Part shown: one piece after another, positions 35,120 through 44,622 of the stretch
How positions within the stretch are numbered: the stretch's first letter is position 1
How the letters are laid out: each line of letters begins with the position of its first letter
Source of the DNA: an uncultured Prevotellaceae bacterium
Lineage (GTDB): Bacteria; Bacteroidota; Bacteroidia; Bacteroidales; Muribaculaceae
Direction of reading: 5' to 3'
NCBI GenBank assembly: GCA_905207705.1
Contig: CAJLMA010000001.1
Span: 310,001 to 374,000 of the forward strand
Length of the DNA: 64,000 nucleotides
The notes under the pieces: model-generated
What the model saw: only the letters and a program-made list of their open reading frames with translations
Databases searched by the model: none
Told to the model about the DNA's origin: nothing
Made by a program: the position numbers and the translations under genes

Positions 35120-35299
35120 CACTTATGGCAGGACCTTCTCTCTGAAACCACTCCCACACTGACCACCGATTATACTATAACTGTGGATATAAGCACACTG
35201 CTGACAATCTCCGCATTTAGCAAGACTACCTTGTCAAATAACTTCATTATTTCGGCATATTTCCTTAAATTTGTGATACAACAAAAGAAATTATAAAGG

Positions 35300-37771
35300 A
35301 TGCCACATTATGCCGAAACAATATTGCCACTGCCTTTGTATGGGACATTCACATATTCCATACCCCCCACGCTGGAAAACTCATTAAAAATAGGCAGTCG
35401 CGTACTTGTTCAATTTGGAAGAAAAAAATTCTACACGGCAATCGTAACAATGCTGCATAACGACAAGCCCGAAGGATATGAAGTCAAAGAAATATTATCG
35501 GTCCTCGACGAAAAGCCATTGCTGCGACATCCGCAACTGAAATTTTGGGAATGGATATCAGAATACTACTTGTGTTCCATAGGTGATGTGTACAAAGCTG
35601 CCGTTCCATCGGGATTGAAAATCGAAAGCGAAACATTCATAAGCGTCAATCCCGATTATGAAGAAGCCTTCTCGGGCGAACTGAAAGACAGGGAACGCAT
35701 AATCTATGATCTTGCAAGCAGTCGAAACCGCGTGCAACTCGGGGAGATAAGCCGCTCCACAGGATTCAAAAATGTAGAATCGGTAGTAAGCAAAATGCTT
35801 GAGAAAGATGCGATATTCATTTCAGAAAAAGTAGTCGACAATTACAAGCCTAAAACCGAATCATTCATCGCCTTGACAATTGAACAAGGTGATGACGACG
35901 GGATACACAAACTTTTTGACTTGGTCAAGCGTTCCGGCAAGCAAGAACAGCTCCTGCTGGCATATCTCGACCTGTCGCATTGGTTGCAGAAGAAAAAGAA
36001 AGTGGCCGAAGTCTCCAAACAATCGTTGCTTGAACGCGCAGGAGTTTCTCAATATGTTCTAAAAAGCGCAATAGACAAAAACATATTCAAGATATACAAA
36101 AAAGAAATAAACCGCTTCACCCTGTCAGCCGACACAAAGGCCGATCTGCCCATCCTGTCCAAAGAGCAACAAAAGGCCTTGAACGAAATACAGGAACTAT
36201 TCCGAACAAAATCGTCGGTTTTGTTGCACGGCGTTACTTCAAGCGGCAAGACATCGGTTTACATGCACCTCATAGACCGAGTATTAGCTCTGAAGAAACA
36301 AGTACTTTATCTCGTCCCTGAAATAGCGCTCACCACACAACTCACGCAGCGCCTGCACAAGGTGTTCGGAGACCGCCTTCTCATTTATCACTCCAAATTT
36401 TCGGATAACGAGCGAGTCGACATTTGGAAAAAACTCCTTAACAGCAACGAGCCGTGCGTAGTAGTAGGCGTCAGGTCATCGGTCTTTCTTCCATATTCCA
36501 ATCTCGGACTCGTAATAATCGACGAAGAGCATGACACGAGCTACAAGCAACAAGATCCTGCTCCTCGCTATAATGGACGAAACGCCGCAATGATGCTGGC
36601 AATGATGCACGGGGCTAAATCGCTTCTCGGCTCTGCCACACCTGCAGTGGAAACATTCTACAAGGCTTTGACAGGCAAATTCGGACTTGTTTCTCTCCCA
36701 ACTCGTTATGATGCCATAGAAATGCCCGAAGTCGAAATAATAGACATGAAGGCCTCGCGTCGAAAACATGAACTGAACGGCCTGTTCTCGACAACTATGA
36801 TTAACGCTTGCAAGCAGTCGCTCGAAAAAAAAGAACAGGTGATTTTATTCCAAAACCGCAGAGGATATGCCCCAATGGTGACATGCAAGCAATGTGGATG
36901 GGTTCCAAAATGCGAAAATTGCGATGTCTCGCTCACCTACCACAAGCATGTCAACAACATGTCGTGCCACTATTGCGGCTTCACAAGTCCGCTGCCCGAC
37001 ATATGCCCGGCATGCAAACAACCTGCATTGGAGATAATAGGATACGGCACCGAACGAATCGAAGACAACATCAACGAGCTGTTTCCCGAATACCGCATAG
37101 CACGGATGGACCTCGACACAACACGCAACAAAAACAGCCATGAGCGCATAATCGAAGATTTCTCGTCACGAAAGTCCGACATACTCGTAGGCACGCAGAT
37201 GGTGAGCAAAGGTCTCGATTTCGAAGGGGTGAGTACCGTCGGAATCCTCAATGCCGACACCATGATAAATTTTCCAGATTTCCTCGCTCACGAACGTGCG
37301 TTCAACATGCTTGAACAGGTTGCCGGACGTGCCGGACGAAAAGGCCCTCGAGGCAAAGTGTTGATACAAACCCACGACCCCGACAACCCGGTGATTCGCT
37401 TCGTCGCCTCACACGATTACAAAGGATTTTACGATCAAGAGATAACCGAACGCGAACGCTTCAAGTATCCGCCATTCTCAAAGATTATCAACATCTATCT
37501 CAAGCACCGCGATGATGCCGTAGTAAACGAGATGGCAGTCCGCTTCAGCAATATGTTGCGGCAAGTGTTCAAGAACCGAATTCTCGGCCCTGAGGCTCCG
37601 GCCATCAGACGAGTACAAAACCTATATATAAGGCAGATTGTATTGAAAATGGAAAATGAAGCATCTATGTCGAAAGTAAAAAAGATTTTGAGAATCGTAT
37701 ATGAAAACATGCTCAAGGTCGATAGTCGCATGAAAACAGTCATTTTATACTATGACGTAGACCCGGTGTGA
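35300..37771 (+). CDS. priA: Primosomal replication-restart helicase PriA
   Basis: An 823-residue superfamily 2 helicase that reloads DnaB at stalled forks. The N-terminal ~100 residues are the 3' DNA-binding domain. Walker A is GVTSSGKTSVYMHL (about 311-324) and Walker B IIDEEHDTSYKQQDPAPRY, with the PriA-specific aromatic-rich loop. Two zinc knuckles lie at about 530-575 (CKQCGWVPKCENC, CHYCGF, CPAC). The C-terminal helicase core contains GTQMVSKGLDFEGVSTVG and QVAGRAGRKGPRGKV. Complete and typical. Confidence 0.97.
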   Translation: MPHYAETILPLPLYGTFTYSIPPTLENSLKIGSRVLVQFGRKKFYTAIVTMLHNDKPEGYEVKEILSVLDEKPLLRHPQLKFWEWISEYYLCSIGDVYKAAVPSGLKIESETFISVNPDYEEAFSGELKDRERIIYDLASSRNRVQLGEISRSTGFKNVESVVSKMLEKDAIFISEKVVDNYKPKTESFIALTIEQGDDDGIHKLFDLVKRSGKQEQLLLAYLDLSHWLQKKKKVAEVSKQSLLERAGVSQYVLKSAIDKNIFKIYKKEINRFTLSADTKADLPILSKEQQKALNEIQELFRTKSSVLLHGVTSSGKTSVYMHLIDRVLALKKQVLYLVPEIALTTQLTQRLHKVFGDRLLIYHSKFSDNERVDIWKKLLNSNEPCVVVGVRSSVFLPYSNLGLVIIDEEHDTSYKQQDPAPRYNGRNAAMMLAMMHGAKSLLGSATPAVETFYKALTGKFGLVSLPTRYDAIEMPEVEIIDMKASRRKHELNGLFSTTMINACKQSLEKKEQVILFQNRRGYAPMVTCKQCGWVPKCENCDVSLTYHKHVNNMSCHYCGFTSPLPDICPACKQPALEIIGYGTERIEDNINELFPEYRIARMDLDTTRNKNSHERIIEDFSSRKSDILVGTQMVSKGLDFEGVSTVGILNADTMINFPDFLAHERAFNMLEQVAGRAGRKGPRGKVLIQTHDPDNPVIRFVASHDYKGFYDQEITERERFKYPPFSKIINIYLKHRDDAVVNEMAVRFSNMLRQVFKNRILGPEAPAIRRVQNLYIRQIVLKMENEASMSKVKKILRIVYENMLKVDSRMKTVILYYDVDPV

Positions 37772-37806
37772 CTGTATCTCCTCGTCCAATATATTCATAT
37801 AAAAAT

Positions 37807-37840
37807 AGCCGCACTTGTCAAAATGGCAAATGCGGCTTTA
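37807..37840. terminator. Terminator between convergent priA and barrel gene
   Basis: AGCCGCA and TGCGGCT are 7-bp arms around a 17-nt loop with T-rich flanks on both sides; it can serve both directions. Confidence 0.6.
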
Positions 37841-37862
37841 TCATTATGGTAAGATTTGTTGA

Positions 37863-38480
37863 CTAAAACATATAAGACACCGAAATTCTCCAATAATTAT
37901 TCTTGGCACTGAAATCGTCGAGTTTCACAGTCTCCAACGTACTTGTTATTCCCCAAGTATAACTTGCAGAAACCTGTAACCGGCGTATCAATTCGCATCC
38001 GGCTCCCACATGCAAGCCAAAAGACCCTCCAGAATAGTCCATAGCTCCGACTCCATTGTCGGCTACATGAATAGCGAATGTCGGACCGACATACACAAGC
38101 GGAGCTATAGTGTTTTCCACACCGTTCAAATTAGTGTATTTGAACTTTAAATTAAGAGGAATCTCTATGTTATGTATATTCAACCTTTCGTTTCCGTACC
38201 CGTCGGATGACCACACAGTGCATTCACCCAAGTGCAAGGTTGCACCTACTTGCGAGTACAATATCGAAGCATCCACAGCAAACCCTATGCCCGGTATAAT
38301 AATTTCACCAGTTAATCCGGCTCCATATCCAAATTCTTGATCCACAGTAAAAAGTTGCTGATTAAAATTCAATGTTGATATGTTGCCGACGGCTGTCACG
38401 CCCCATCTCACTTCAGCTTGAGACACCATCGCCCCCAAAAGCATGGCACATGACACCAACAGTAATCTTAATTTATTCAT
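37863..38480 (-). CDS. PorT-like outer-membrane beta-barrel protein (first)
   Basis: A 205-residue exported protein: signal peptide residues 1-22 (ends MVSQAEVRWG), then about eight strands. NIEIPLNLKFKYTNLNG and APLVYVGPTFAIHVADNG are the conserved turn-strand patterns of the outer-membrane protein beta-barrel (PorT) family. It ends in SVSYMF, a C-terminal barrel strand. Function unknown; a paralogue lies just upstream. Confidence 0.82.
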   Translation of the reverse strand: MNKLRLLLVSCAMLLGAMVSQAEVRWGVTAVGNISTLNFNQQLFTVDQEFGYGAGLTGEIIIPGIGFAVDASILYSQVGATLHLGECTVWSSDGYGNERLNIHNIEIPLNLKFKYTNLNGVENTIAPLVYVGPTFAIHVADNGVGAMDYSGGSFGLHVGAGCELIRRLQVSASYTWGITSTLETVKLDDFSAKNNYWRISVSYMF

Positions 38481-38531
38481 TGTATATCGTTGCTAATTTC
38501 GTGCAAAGCTACCATATTTTATTGTCTCCGG

Positions 38532-38586
38532 CAAAAAAAATCGGCATTTTCAAGTATTACCGCCATAGTAATACCCGAAAATGCCG
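38532..38586 (-). terminator. Terminator of the second PorT-like gene
   Basis: CGGCATTTTC (38542-38551) and GAAAATGCCG (38577-38586), with an inner TATTAC/GTAATA stem; the minus-strand tail is eight T. Confidence 0.85.
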
Positions 38587-38625
38587 TTATACACGTCAAT
38601 AGATAAAGAACTATTTTGATTTTTT

Positions 38626-39246
38626 TCAGAATAAATAAGCGGCCGTCACTGTCCAGTAACGGTTTTTACCTTCAATCGTAGCACGGTTGCCGGCAATACC
38701 CACAAATTCAAGAGTATTTGTCAATCCTATACCATAACTGGCCGCAATTTGGACATGCGAAAGGAATTCCAACCCGAATCCAAAATTCCACGCAATGTCA
38801 CAAGTCTTATTTTTGAAAAACTCGCTGACATCCTTTTTACTTACGAGGAATGCGAAACTTGGTCCTGTGGTAACAAACGGCTTGATTACTTTTTCCACCA
38901 CCGGTATCGACAATTTGTATTTCAAATTAATAGGAATATCTATGTAATCCCTACCCGAAGATTCCATGTCGGAATTGGCATCTGGTTGGAATTCAGCCGT
39001 ACGATGGACATACATCGCCGACGCATCCAACCCCACGCCTATCAATGGCACCGTAAATTCAAGCATCAAGCCGCCTGTGAAGCCGGCACGGTTATCCTTG
39101 CTAAGGATATCACTGTCAAATTTCAAATCATTAATGGCAGCTCCGGCTTTTATACCGAATTTAAGCTGGCCTGACGCAGGAGCCGAAGCGACGATGGCGA
39201 CTAAGGCTACCATGGCAATCGTGATAATGTTTCTAATAGATTTCAT
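38626..39246 (-). CDS. PorT-like outer-membrane beta-barrel protein (second)
   Basis: A 206-residue paralogue of the neighbour, with the signal peptide ending ASAPASGQ. FGIKAGAAINDLKFDSDI begins the barrel, and YIDIPINLKYKLSIPVVEK and KPFVTTGPSFAFLVSK are the shared family blocks. It ends in VTAAYLF. Both paralogues face the same way but each has its own terminator signals, so they look like a tandem duplication that has since diverged. Confidence 0.82.
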   Translation of the reverse strand: MKSIRNIITIAMVALVAIVASAPASGQLKFGIKAGAAINDLKFDSDILSKDNRAGFTGGLMLEFTVPLIGVGLDASAMYVHRTAEFQPDANSDMESSGRDYIDIPINLKYKLSIPVVEKVIKPFVTTGPSFAFLVSKKDVSEFFKNKTCDIAWNFGFGLEFLSHVQIAASYGIGLTNTLEFVGIAGNRATIEGKNRYWTVTAAYLF

Positions 39247-39429
39247 ATCAAAACAATATTTATCATTATGTTTCTAATTATACAAATGTAAACAAAAGTT
39301 TGCACGCGGCAAATCAATAAGCGCATTTTTCAATTCCTTTCCAGAAAAAACACGCTTTATCTGACCTGCTCCCCCAAATAAACCTAAATTATTTTTATTT
39401 CCGCACTTCTGTATTTAACTGCTTTGCGC

Positions 39430-39437
39430 TACCTTTG
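39430..39437 (+). promoter_or_regulatory. -7 box of the DUF59-lpxH operon
   Basis: TACCTTTG, 7 bp before the ATG at 39445, giving a nearly leaderless transcript. Confidence 0.6.
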
Positions 39438-39444
39438 CACAATC

Positions 39445-39765
39445 ATGGACGAGAACAAGAAATTAGAAATAGAAGAAAAAATCGTCAGGATGCTGAAGAC
39501 TGTTTACGATCCTGAAATTCCTGTCGACATATACAGTCTCGGGCTTATATATGCCATAGACGTGGACGATGACGGCAACGTGAAAATCGACATGACACTG
39601 ACGGCTCCGTCATGCCCTGCTTCCGACTTCCTCATGGAAGATATTAGAATGAAGCTTGAAAGCATCGACGGTGTTAAGAATGTCGACGTGCAACTGGTAT
39701 TCGAACCTGAATGGAATCAAGACATGATGACAGAAGAGGCCAAACTCGAGCTCGGCTTTCTCTAA
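39445..39765 (+). CDS. DUF59/SufT-type metal-sulfur cluster assembly factor
   Basis: A 106-residue cytoplasmic protein of the MIP18/PaaD group. VYDPEIPVDIYSLGLIYAID and MTLTAPSCPASDFL contain the DPE and the reactive Cys. The family helps mature Fe-S proteins. The ATG at 39445 was chosen since the longer frame includes the promoter box. lpxH begins 24 bp downstream. Confidence 0.9.
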   Translation: MDENKKLEIEEKIVRMLKTVYDPEIPVDIYSLGLIYAIDVDDDGNVKIDMTLTAPSCPASDFLMEDIRMKLESIDGVKNVDVQLVFEPEWNQDMMTEEAKLELGFL

Positions 39766-39789
39766 TGCAAAACATAAAAAACTCTTGAA

Positions 39790-40545
39790 GTGACCGGTAA
39801 AAAAGTATATTTCATATCCGACCTGCATCTCGGTGCAAAATACATCAAAAATCAACACGATGCCGAACGTCGCCTGACACGCTGGCTTGACTCGGTAAAA
39901 GATGACATGGCCGAACTATACTTGATGGGCGACATCCTTGATTACTGGTATGAATACAAGTATGTTGTACCAAGAGGCTTTGTACGATTTTTCGGGAAAC
40001 TCGCCGAGCTGTCCGATGCCGGCATCAAAATTCATTGGTTTATAGGCAATCATGACATTTGGATTTTTGACTACCTCCCGAATGAACTCGGAGTGGAAAT
40101 CATCGATGGATATGTAATTCGCGACATATTGGGAAAAAGATTCTTCCTTGCTCATGGCGACGGAGTGGGAAAACACCGGGCATCTTTCAGGTTCTTGCGC
40201 TCACTGTTCAGAAATAAATTCTGCCAGAGTCTCTATGCATCCATACATCCACGGTGGACAATCCCATTCGCCCACGGCTGGTCAAGCCACAGCCGGCAAT
40301 CTCACACCATGCCCGACGGCACAGGAAGCGATTACGACAATCTTCACAAGTTTGTCACAGCCCATTCAGCAGTGCACCATGACATAAACTATTACATATT
40401 CGGACATTTCCATAATGTGGAAGACACGGCAATATCCGACACGGCACGATTGATTATATTGGGTGAATGGATTTCAAAATTCTCTTATGCATCATTTGAT
40501 GGTCGGGATTTGCAACTCGGATATTATATCGACAACAATAATTAA
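39790..40545 (+). CDS. lpxH: UDP-2,3-diacylglucosamine diphosphatase
   Basis: A 251-residue metallophosphoesterase of lipid A synthesis, releasing lipid X from UDP-2,3-diacylglucosamine at the inner membrane. The metal sites are DLHLGA (residues 11-16), GDILDYWYEYKYVV, IGNHDIWIFDYL, AHGDG and FGHFHN. The start is GTG at 39790; an in-frame stop just upstream leaves no ATG choice. Typical length for the Bacteroidetes LpxH-like group. Confidence 0.88.
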   Translation: MTGKKVYFISDLHLGAKYIKNQHDAERRLTRWLDSVKDDMAELYLMGDILDYWYEYKYVVPRGFVRFFGKLAELSDAGIKIHWFIGNHDIWIFDYLPNELGVEIIDGYVIRDILGKRFFLAHGDGVGKHRASFRFLRSLFRNKFCQSLYASIHPRWTIPFAHGWSSHSRQSHTMPDGTGSDYDNLHKFVTAHSAVHHDINYYIFGHFHNVEDTAISDTARLIILGEWISKFSYASFDGRDLQLGYYIDNNN

Positions 40546-40862
40546 GATAACATTCTTTCACATTAACGCCTCGACAAGTTTCGAGGTTATTGCTACATTT
40601 GCAAAGTGGCAAAGGCCGGCAAAAGCCAGTCACGACTAATTTCCGATGCAATTTTGATTAAAAAGAAGCACTTGACAAGTATATTTTACAAGATATTTCA
40701 ATTTTTGCAAAATTTAACCCTTGCAATAGAAATTGGATAAATTTATATAAAAGGATAATAATCAACATTTTATAGTAAACGATTCTTGTGAATTACAATT
40801 TGTGACTTGAAAAACATATTATAAAACATGTTTTTTATTAGCTCTGATTAAAATTAAGGATG

Positions 40863-40870
40863 TATATTTG
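40863..40870 (+). promoter_or_regulatory. -7 box of a short transcript
   Basis: TATATTTG, matching TAnnTTTG, with no gene start before the next terminator 60 bp later. Confidence 0.5.
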
Positions 40871-40875
40871 CAACA

Positions 40876-40962
40876 TAAACCTAAAACAATCTTTTTTACC
40901 TTAAAAAATTATACCTATTGAAGACCTAGAAAGGAACTTTGTAAAAAGTTCCTTTTTATTTT
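40876..40962 (+). ncRNA. Putative ~85-nt small RNA or terminated leader
   Basis: A short unit between TATATTTG and a clear terminator: AAAGGAACTT (40930-40939) and AAGTTCCTTT (40946-40955), then a T-rich tail. No ORF. It sits in the 530-bp gap between lpxH and ispD, whose start is 114 bp beyond the terminator. The 15-mer at 40872-40886 is the exact complement of a conserved block in the twin RNA units near 28.3 and 29.0 kb. Confidence 0.45.
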
Positions 40963-41075
40963 TATATACCTAAAAAAGTTTCAAGTCCAATCTTTCACAT
41001 GATGCAGGATTTTGTTTAATTTGCATTAGAAACGATTTTGTCGCATAGACGACACGCACACCAACAAGCTGACTC

Positions 41076-41747
41076 ATGATGAAACATGTCATAATAGTTG
41101 CCGGAGGCTCGGGAAAGCGTTTCGGCTCACAAGTTCCAAAACAATTTTTGCCATTGGCCGGTTTGCCAGTATTGATGCACACTATCCAACGGTTTGCACG
41201 CCACGCATCAACTATTACACTTGCCTTGCCACAGTCGCAAATGGGATACTGGCACGACTTGTGCGGCCAATACTCGTTTTCGATACCAGTCAACATCGTC
41301 GCAGGAGGCAACAGCCGGTTTGAATCGGTAAAGAATGCCATCAACAGCATCCATGTCAATGATGGGGACATAATTGCCGTACACGACGGAGTGAGGCCGC
41401 TCGTGAGCGACAAAGTAATAAACGCAGTATTAGAAAAAGCAGCAGCAAGCGGCAGTGCCATACCGGCAATCCACGTCACCGATTCAATAAGGATGCTCGA
41501 CAACGACGGGTTTTCGCATGCTGTCGACCGCAGTCTGCTCGTTGCTGTGCAAACTCCGCAGGCTTTTAATGCCAGGCTTCTTAAAAAAGCCTACGATGTC
41601 CCATTCTCCGAATCATATACCGACGATGCTTCGGTATATGAACACTCGGGTCATAAAATACATATTGTCGATGGAGATTCACGCAACATCAAGATCACAA
41701 ATCCCGACGACATTGTCATTGCCGAAAAAATCCTTGCCAATGGATAA
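41076..41747 (+). CDS. ispD: 2-C-methyl-D-erythritol 4-phosphate cytidylyltransferase
   Basis: A 223-residue enzyme of the MEP isoprenoid pathway. The nucleotide site IVAGGSGKRFGSQVPKQFL (residues 6-24) has the Arg/Lys pair, and AVHDGVRPLVSDKVI and TDDASVYEHSGHKI are further signatures. Normal length. Its last eight bases overlap the start of recG (ATGGATAA), so the genes are translationally coupled. Confidence 0.96.
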   Translation: MMKHVIIVAGGSGKRFGSQVPKQFLPLAGLPVLMHTIQRFARHASTITLALPQSQMGYWHDLCGQYSFSIPVNIVAGGNSRFESVKNAINSIHVNDGDIIAVHDGVRPLVSDKVINAVLEKAAASGSAIPAIHVTDSIRMLDNDGFSHAVDRSLLVAVQTPQAFNARLLKKAYDVPFSESYTDDASVYEHSGHKIHIVDGDSRNIKITNPDDIVIAEKILANG

Positions 41748-43830
41748 CCTGACAAAACTTGACATAAAATATTTGCATGGCGTAGGTCCCAAACGAGCCG
41801 AGTTGCTCGCAAGCGAACTCGGAATCCGTTCTTACTACGACTTGCTACACTACTATCCATTCCGTTACGTCGACAAGAGCAAAATACATAAAATCAGTGA
41901 AATAAACGGAGAGATGCCATATATACAGCTGAAAGGGGTGTTTGTGGCATTTGCCACGCATGGAGAAGGAGCCAAACGCCGATTGAATGCCCTTTTCACC
42001 GATGGCACAGGAACAATAGACGTTGTGTGGTTCAACAAGGTGAAACACATAGAAGAAACCTACCACACGGGAGTGGAATATGTTTTGTTCGGAAAGCCGT
42101 CGTTGTATAATTCCCGATACAGCATTACCCATCCCGAGATAGATATCTACAAGCCGGGAATGGAATCCCAAGGCCTTAAAGGCATATACAACATAACCGA
42201 AAAGATGCGCAACCGTGCGTTTACTTCGCGCACCATGCAACAGCTACAAGAAAACTTGCAACAGGCCATAAAGAACATCGACGAGACATTGCCGGCAGAA
42301 CTTATCGCAAGACACCGGCTTATGGGACTGAAAGATGCGCTGTTCAATATCCACACGCCCGTATCGGTAAAGGCAATGCAAGATGCACGATTCAGGCTCA
42401 AGTATGAAGAACTTTTTTTCTTGCAACTCAACATGCTGAAGAATGCCCGGTTGCGGAATCTCAAGTTAAACGGATTCAGATTTTCCAAAGTTGGTGCATA
42501 TTTCAACAATTTCTATAAAAACGTTCTTCCATTCCCACTCACAAACGCGCAGAAAAGAGTCATCAAAGAAATAAGAGCCGACATGGGCAGTGGCAAGCAG
42601 ATGAACCGCCTGCTGCAAGGCGACGTAGGAAGCGGCAAAACCCTCGTGGCGCTAATGACAATGCTGCTGGCCGTGGACAATGGTTATCAAGCCTGCATAA
42701 TGGCTCCTACCGAGATTCTTGCCACACAACACTTTGAGACGATAAACTCTCTTGCATCGCAAGTCGGTGTAAATGTCGCCTTGCTAACGGGTTCAACAAG
42801 AAAGAAAGAACGCGAAATAATACATGCAGGACTGCTATCGGGAAATATACATATCCTCATAGGCACCCATGCCGTGATCGAAGACTCCGTGAATTTTGCA
42901 AACCTCGGCATGGTGGTAATCGACGAACAGCACCGATTCGGAGTCGCACAACGCGCGAAGCTGTGGAGCAAGAACTCCACGCCGCCACATGTTCTTGTAA
43001 TGACAGCCACGCCGATTCCGCGCACACTCGCCATGACAGTATATGGCGACCTCGATGTGTCAGTAATAGATGAACTTCCACCCGGACGCAAACCCATTAC
43101 GACATTATTGAGATATGACAACCACCGCCAAGAAGTCTACAAATTCATAGGCACACAACTGAAAGCCGGAAGGCAAGCCTATATCGTATATCCGCTCATT
43201 CAGGAAAGCGAAAAACTCGACTTGCGAAATCTTGAAGAAGGATACGAGATAATACGCGAAACTTTTCCCGACCACCGAGTATGCTTCGTGCATGGTAAAA
43301 TGAAACCCGCCGAGAAAGATTATCAAATGAACCTTTTCGCATCGGGCAAAGCCGGCATTATGGTTGCAACGACTGTAATCGAGGTTGGCGTAAATGTACC
43401 TAATGCCTCGGTCATGCTCATTGAAAACGCCGAACGATTCGGCTTGTCGCAGCTGCATCAATTACGCGGTCGTGTGGGTCGAGGAGCCGAACGCTCTTAC
43501 TGCATCCTCATGTCAAACGTCAAGATCGCAGGAGCCACACGCCATCGTCTCGAAGTAATGGTAAAAACGACCGACGGATTTGTAATAGCTGAAGAAGACA
43601 TGAAACTGCGTGGCCCGGGCGACATGGAAGGAACTCAACAAAGCGGAATCACAATCAACTTGAAAATAACCGACCTTGCCCATGACGGCCAAATAATACA
43701 GATGGCCCGCAATGACGCATCATCCATCATAACGTCCGACCCCTCTCTCGCATCACCCGGCAATTTAAAGCTCGCAAAGCAAATACAATTTTTATACCAA
43801 CGGAATAAAGACTGGAGCCTTATAAGTTGA
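41740..43830 (+). CDS. recG: ATP-dependent DNA helicase RecG
   Basis: A 696-residue branch-migration helicase. The N-terminal wedge/OB domain (about 40-150) is followed by the helicase core: Walker A GDVGSGKTLVAL around residue 293, DEQHRFGVAQR around 394, MTATPIPRTLAMTVYGDL, and RVGRGAERSYC near the C-terminus. I chose ATG 41740 (MDNLTKLDIKYLHGVGPKR). A longer frame starting inside ispD reads 74 nonsense residues. Confidence 0.96.
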   Translation: MDNLTKLDIKYLHGVGPKRAELLASELGIRSYYDLLHYYPFRYVDKSKIHKISEINGEMPYIQLKGVFVAFATHGEGAKRRLNALFTDGTGTIDVVWFNKVKHIEETYHTGVEYVLFGKPSLYNSRYSITHPEIDIYKPGMESQGLKGIYNITEKMRNRAFTSRTMQQLQENLQQAIKNIDETLPAELIARHRLMGLKDALFNIHTPVSVKAMQDARFRLKYEELFFLQLNMLKNARLRNLKLNGFRFSKVGAYFNNFYKNVLPFPLTNAQKRVIKEIRADMGSGKQMNRLLQGDVGSGKTLVALMTMLLAVDNGYQACIMAPTEILATQHFETINSLASQVGVNVALLTGSTRKKEREIIHAGLLSGNIHILIGTHAVIEDSVNFANLGMVVIDEQHRFGVAQRAKLWSKNSTPPHVLVMTATPIPRTLAMTVYGDLDVSVIDELPPGRKPITTLLRYDNHRQEVYKFIGTQLKAGRQAYIVYPLIQESEKLDLRNLEEGYEIIRETFPDHRVCFVHGKMKPAEKDYQMNLFASGKAGIMVATTVIEVGVNVPNASVMLIENAERFGLSQLHQLRGRVGRGAERSYCILMSNVKIAGATRHRLEVMVKTTDGFVIAEEDMKLRGPGDMEGTQQSGITINLKITDLAHDGQIIQMARNDASSIITSDPSLASPGNLKLAKQIQFLYQRNKDWSLIS

Positions 43831-44135
43831 AATAAGCATCTTGTCTTGTTAAAATCAAAAAAATTAACATTTAAAACGTGAAATAAAATCATTGACTACC
43901 AGCACATCTCAATTATATGTTGTAAAACATATAACCGTCACAACATCCTATATACAAGAAACTTAACTTCCTCCACATTGTACTACCATATATGTTTTAA
44001 GTTTTTTTAATGCGAGAAAAATTACGACAATACACAAAAACTTGCTATTTTTGAATTGCAAGAAGAAAAAACAGATTCCTGTTAACAATTCTAAGACAAA
44101 ACGATAAACATAAACACCTTTAACAACTAAACAAA
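43831..44135. other. Intergenic stretch ahead of ndk
   Basis: No gene is visible. TATTTTTG at 44046-44053 is the probable -7 box of ndk, leaving a leader of about 75 nt. Confidence 0.45.
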
Positions 44136-44597
44136 GTGGAAGCTACATTAGTGATTTTAAAGCCGTCGGCAATAGGACGAGCAATCGCGGGTGAAATAAT
44201 CTCCCGATTTGAGAAAAAGGGCTTGATAATAGCAGGTATGAAAATGATACAACTTAACGATGAGATACTCGATGAACATTATGCCCACTTGAAGGACAGG
44301 CCATTTTTCCCACGAATAAAAGCTTCCATGATGGCGACACCTGTGGTTGTTATGTGTGTGAAAGGTATCGATGCAGTCCAAGTTGTAAGAGCAATGACCG
44401 GCGTTACAAATGGTCGTAAGGCTGCTCCGGGCACAATCCGTGGCGATTACAGCATGAGCGGACAGGAAAACATCGTGCACGCCTCCGATTCTGTCGAAAA
44501 CGCACAAATCGAACTCGCACGCTTCTTCAAGCCTGAAGAAATTTTCGAATACAGGCCAACATGTTTTAATTATCTCTATGCTTCGGATGAAGCGTAA
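44136..44597 (+). CDS. ndk: Nucleoside diphosphate kinase
   Basis: A 153-residue enzyme that balances nucleoside triphosphates through a phosphohistidine. The active-site His115 lies in ENIVHASDSVENA. TLVILKPSAIGRAIAGEII begins the fold. The start is GTG at 44136; no ATG fits. M23/LysM gene follows 25 bp later. Confidence 0.95.
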   Translation: MEATLVILKPSAIGRAIAGEIISRFEKKGLIIAGMKMIQLNDEILDEHYAHLKDRPFFPRIKASMMATPVVVMCVKGIDAVQVVRAMTGVTNGRKAAPGTIRGDYSMSGQENIVHASDSVENAQIELARFFKPEEIFEYRPTCFNYLYASDEA

Positions 44598-44622
44598 ACC
44601 GTTTTAAGCGCAAAATCAAATA

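Noticed and set aside
41518..41739. Longer N-terminus for RecG
   Set aside because: The extra 74 residues overlap ispD in another frame and do not resemble RecG.
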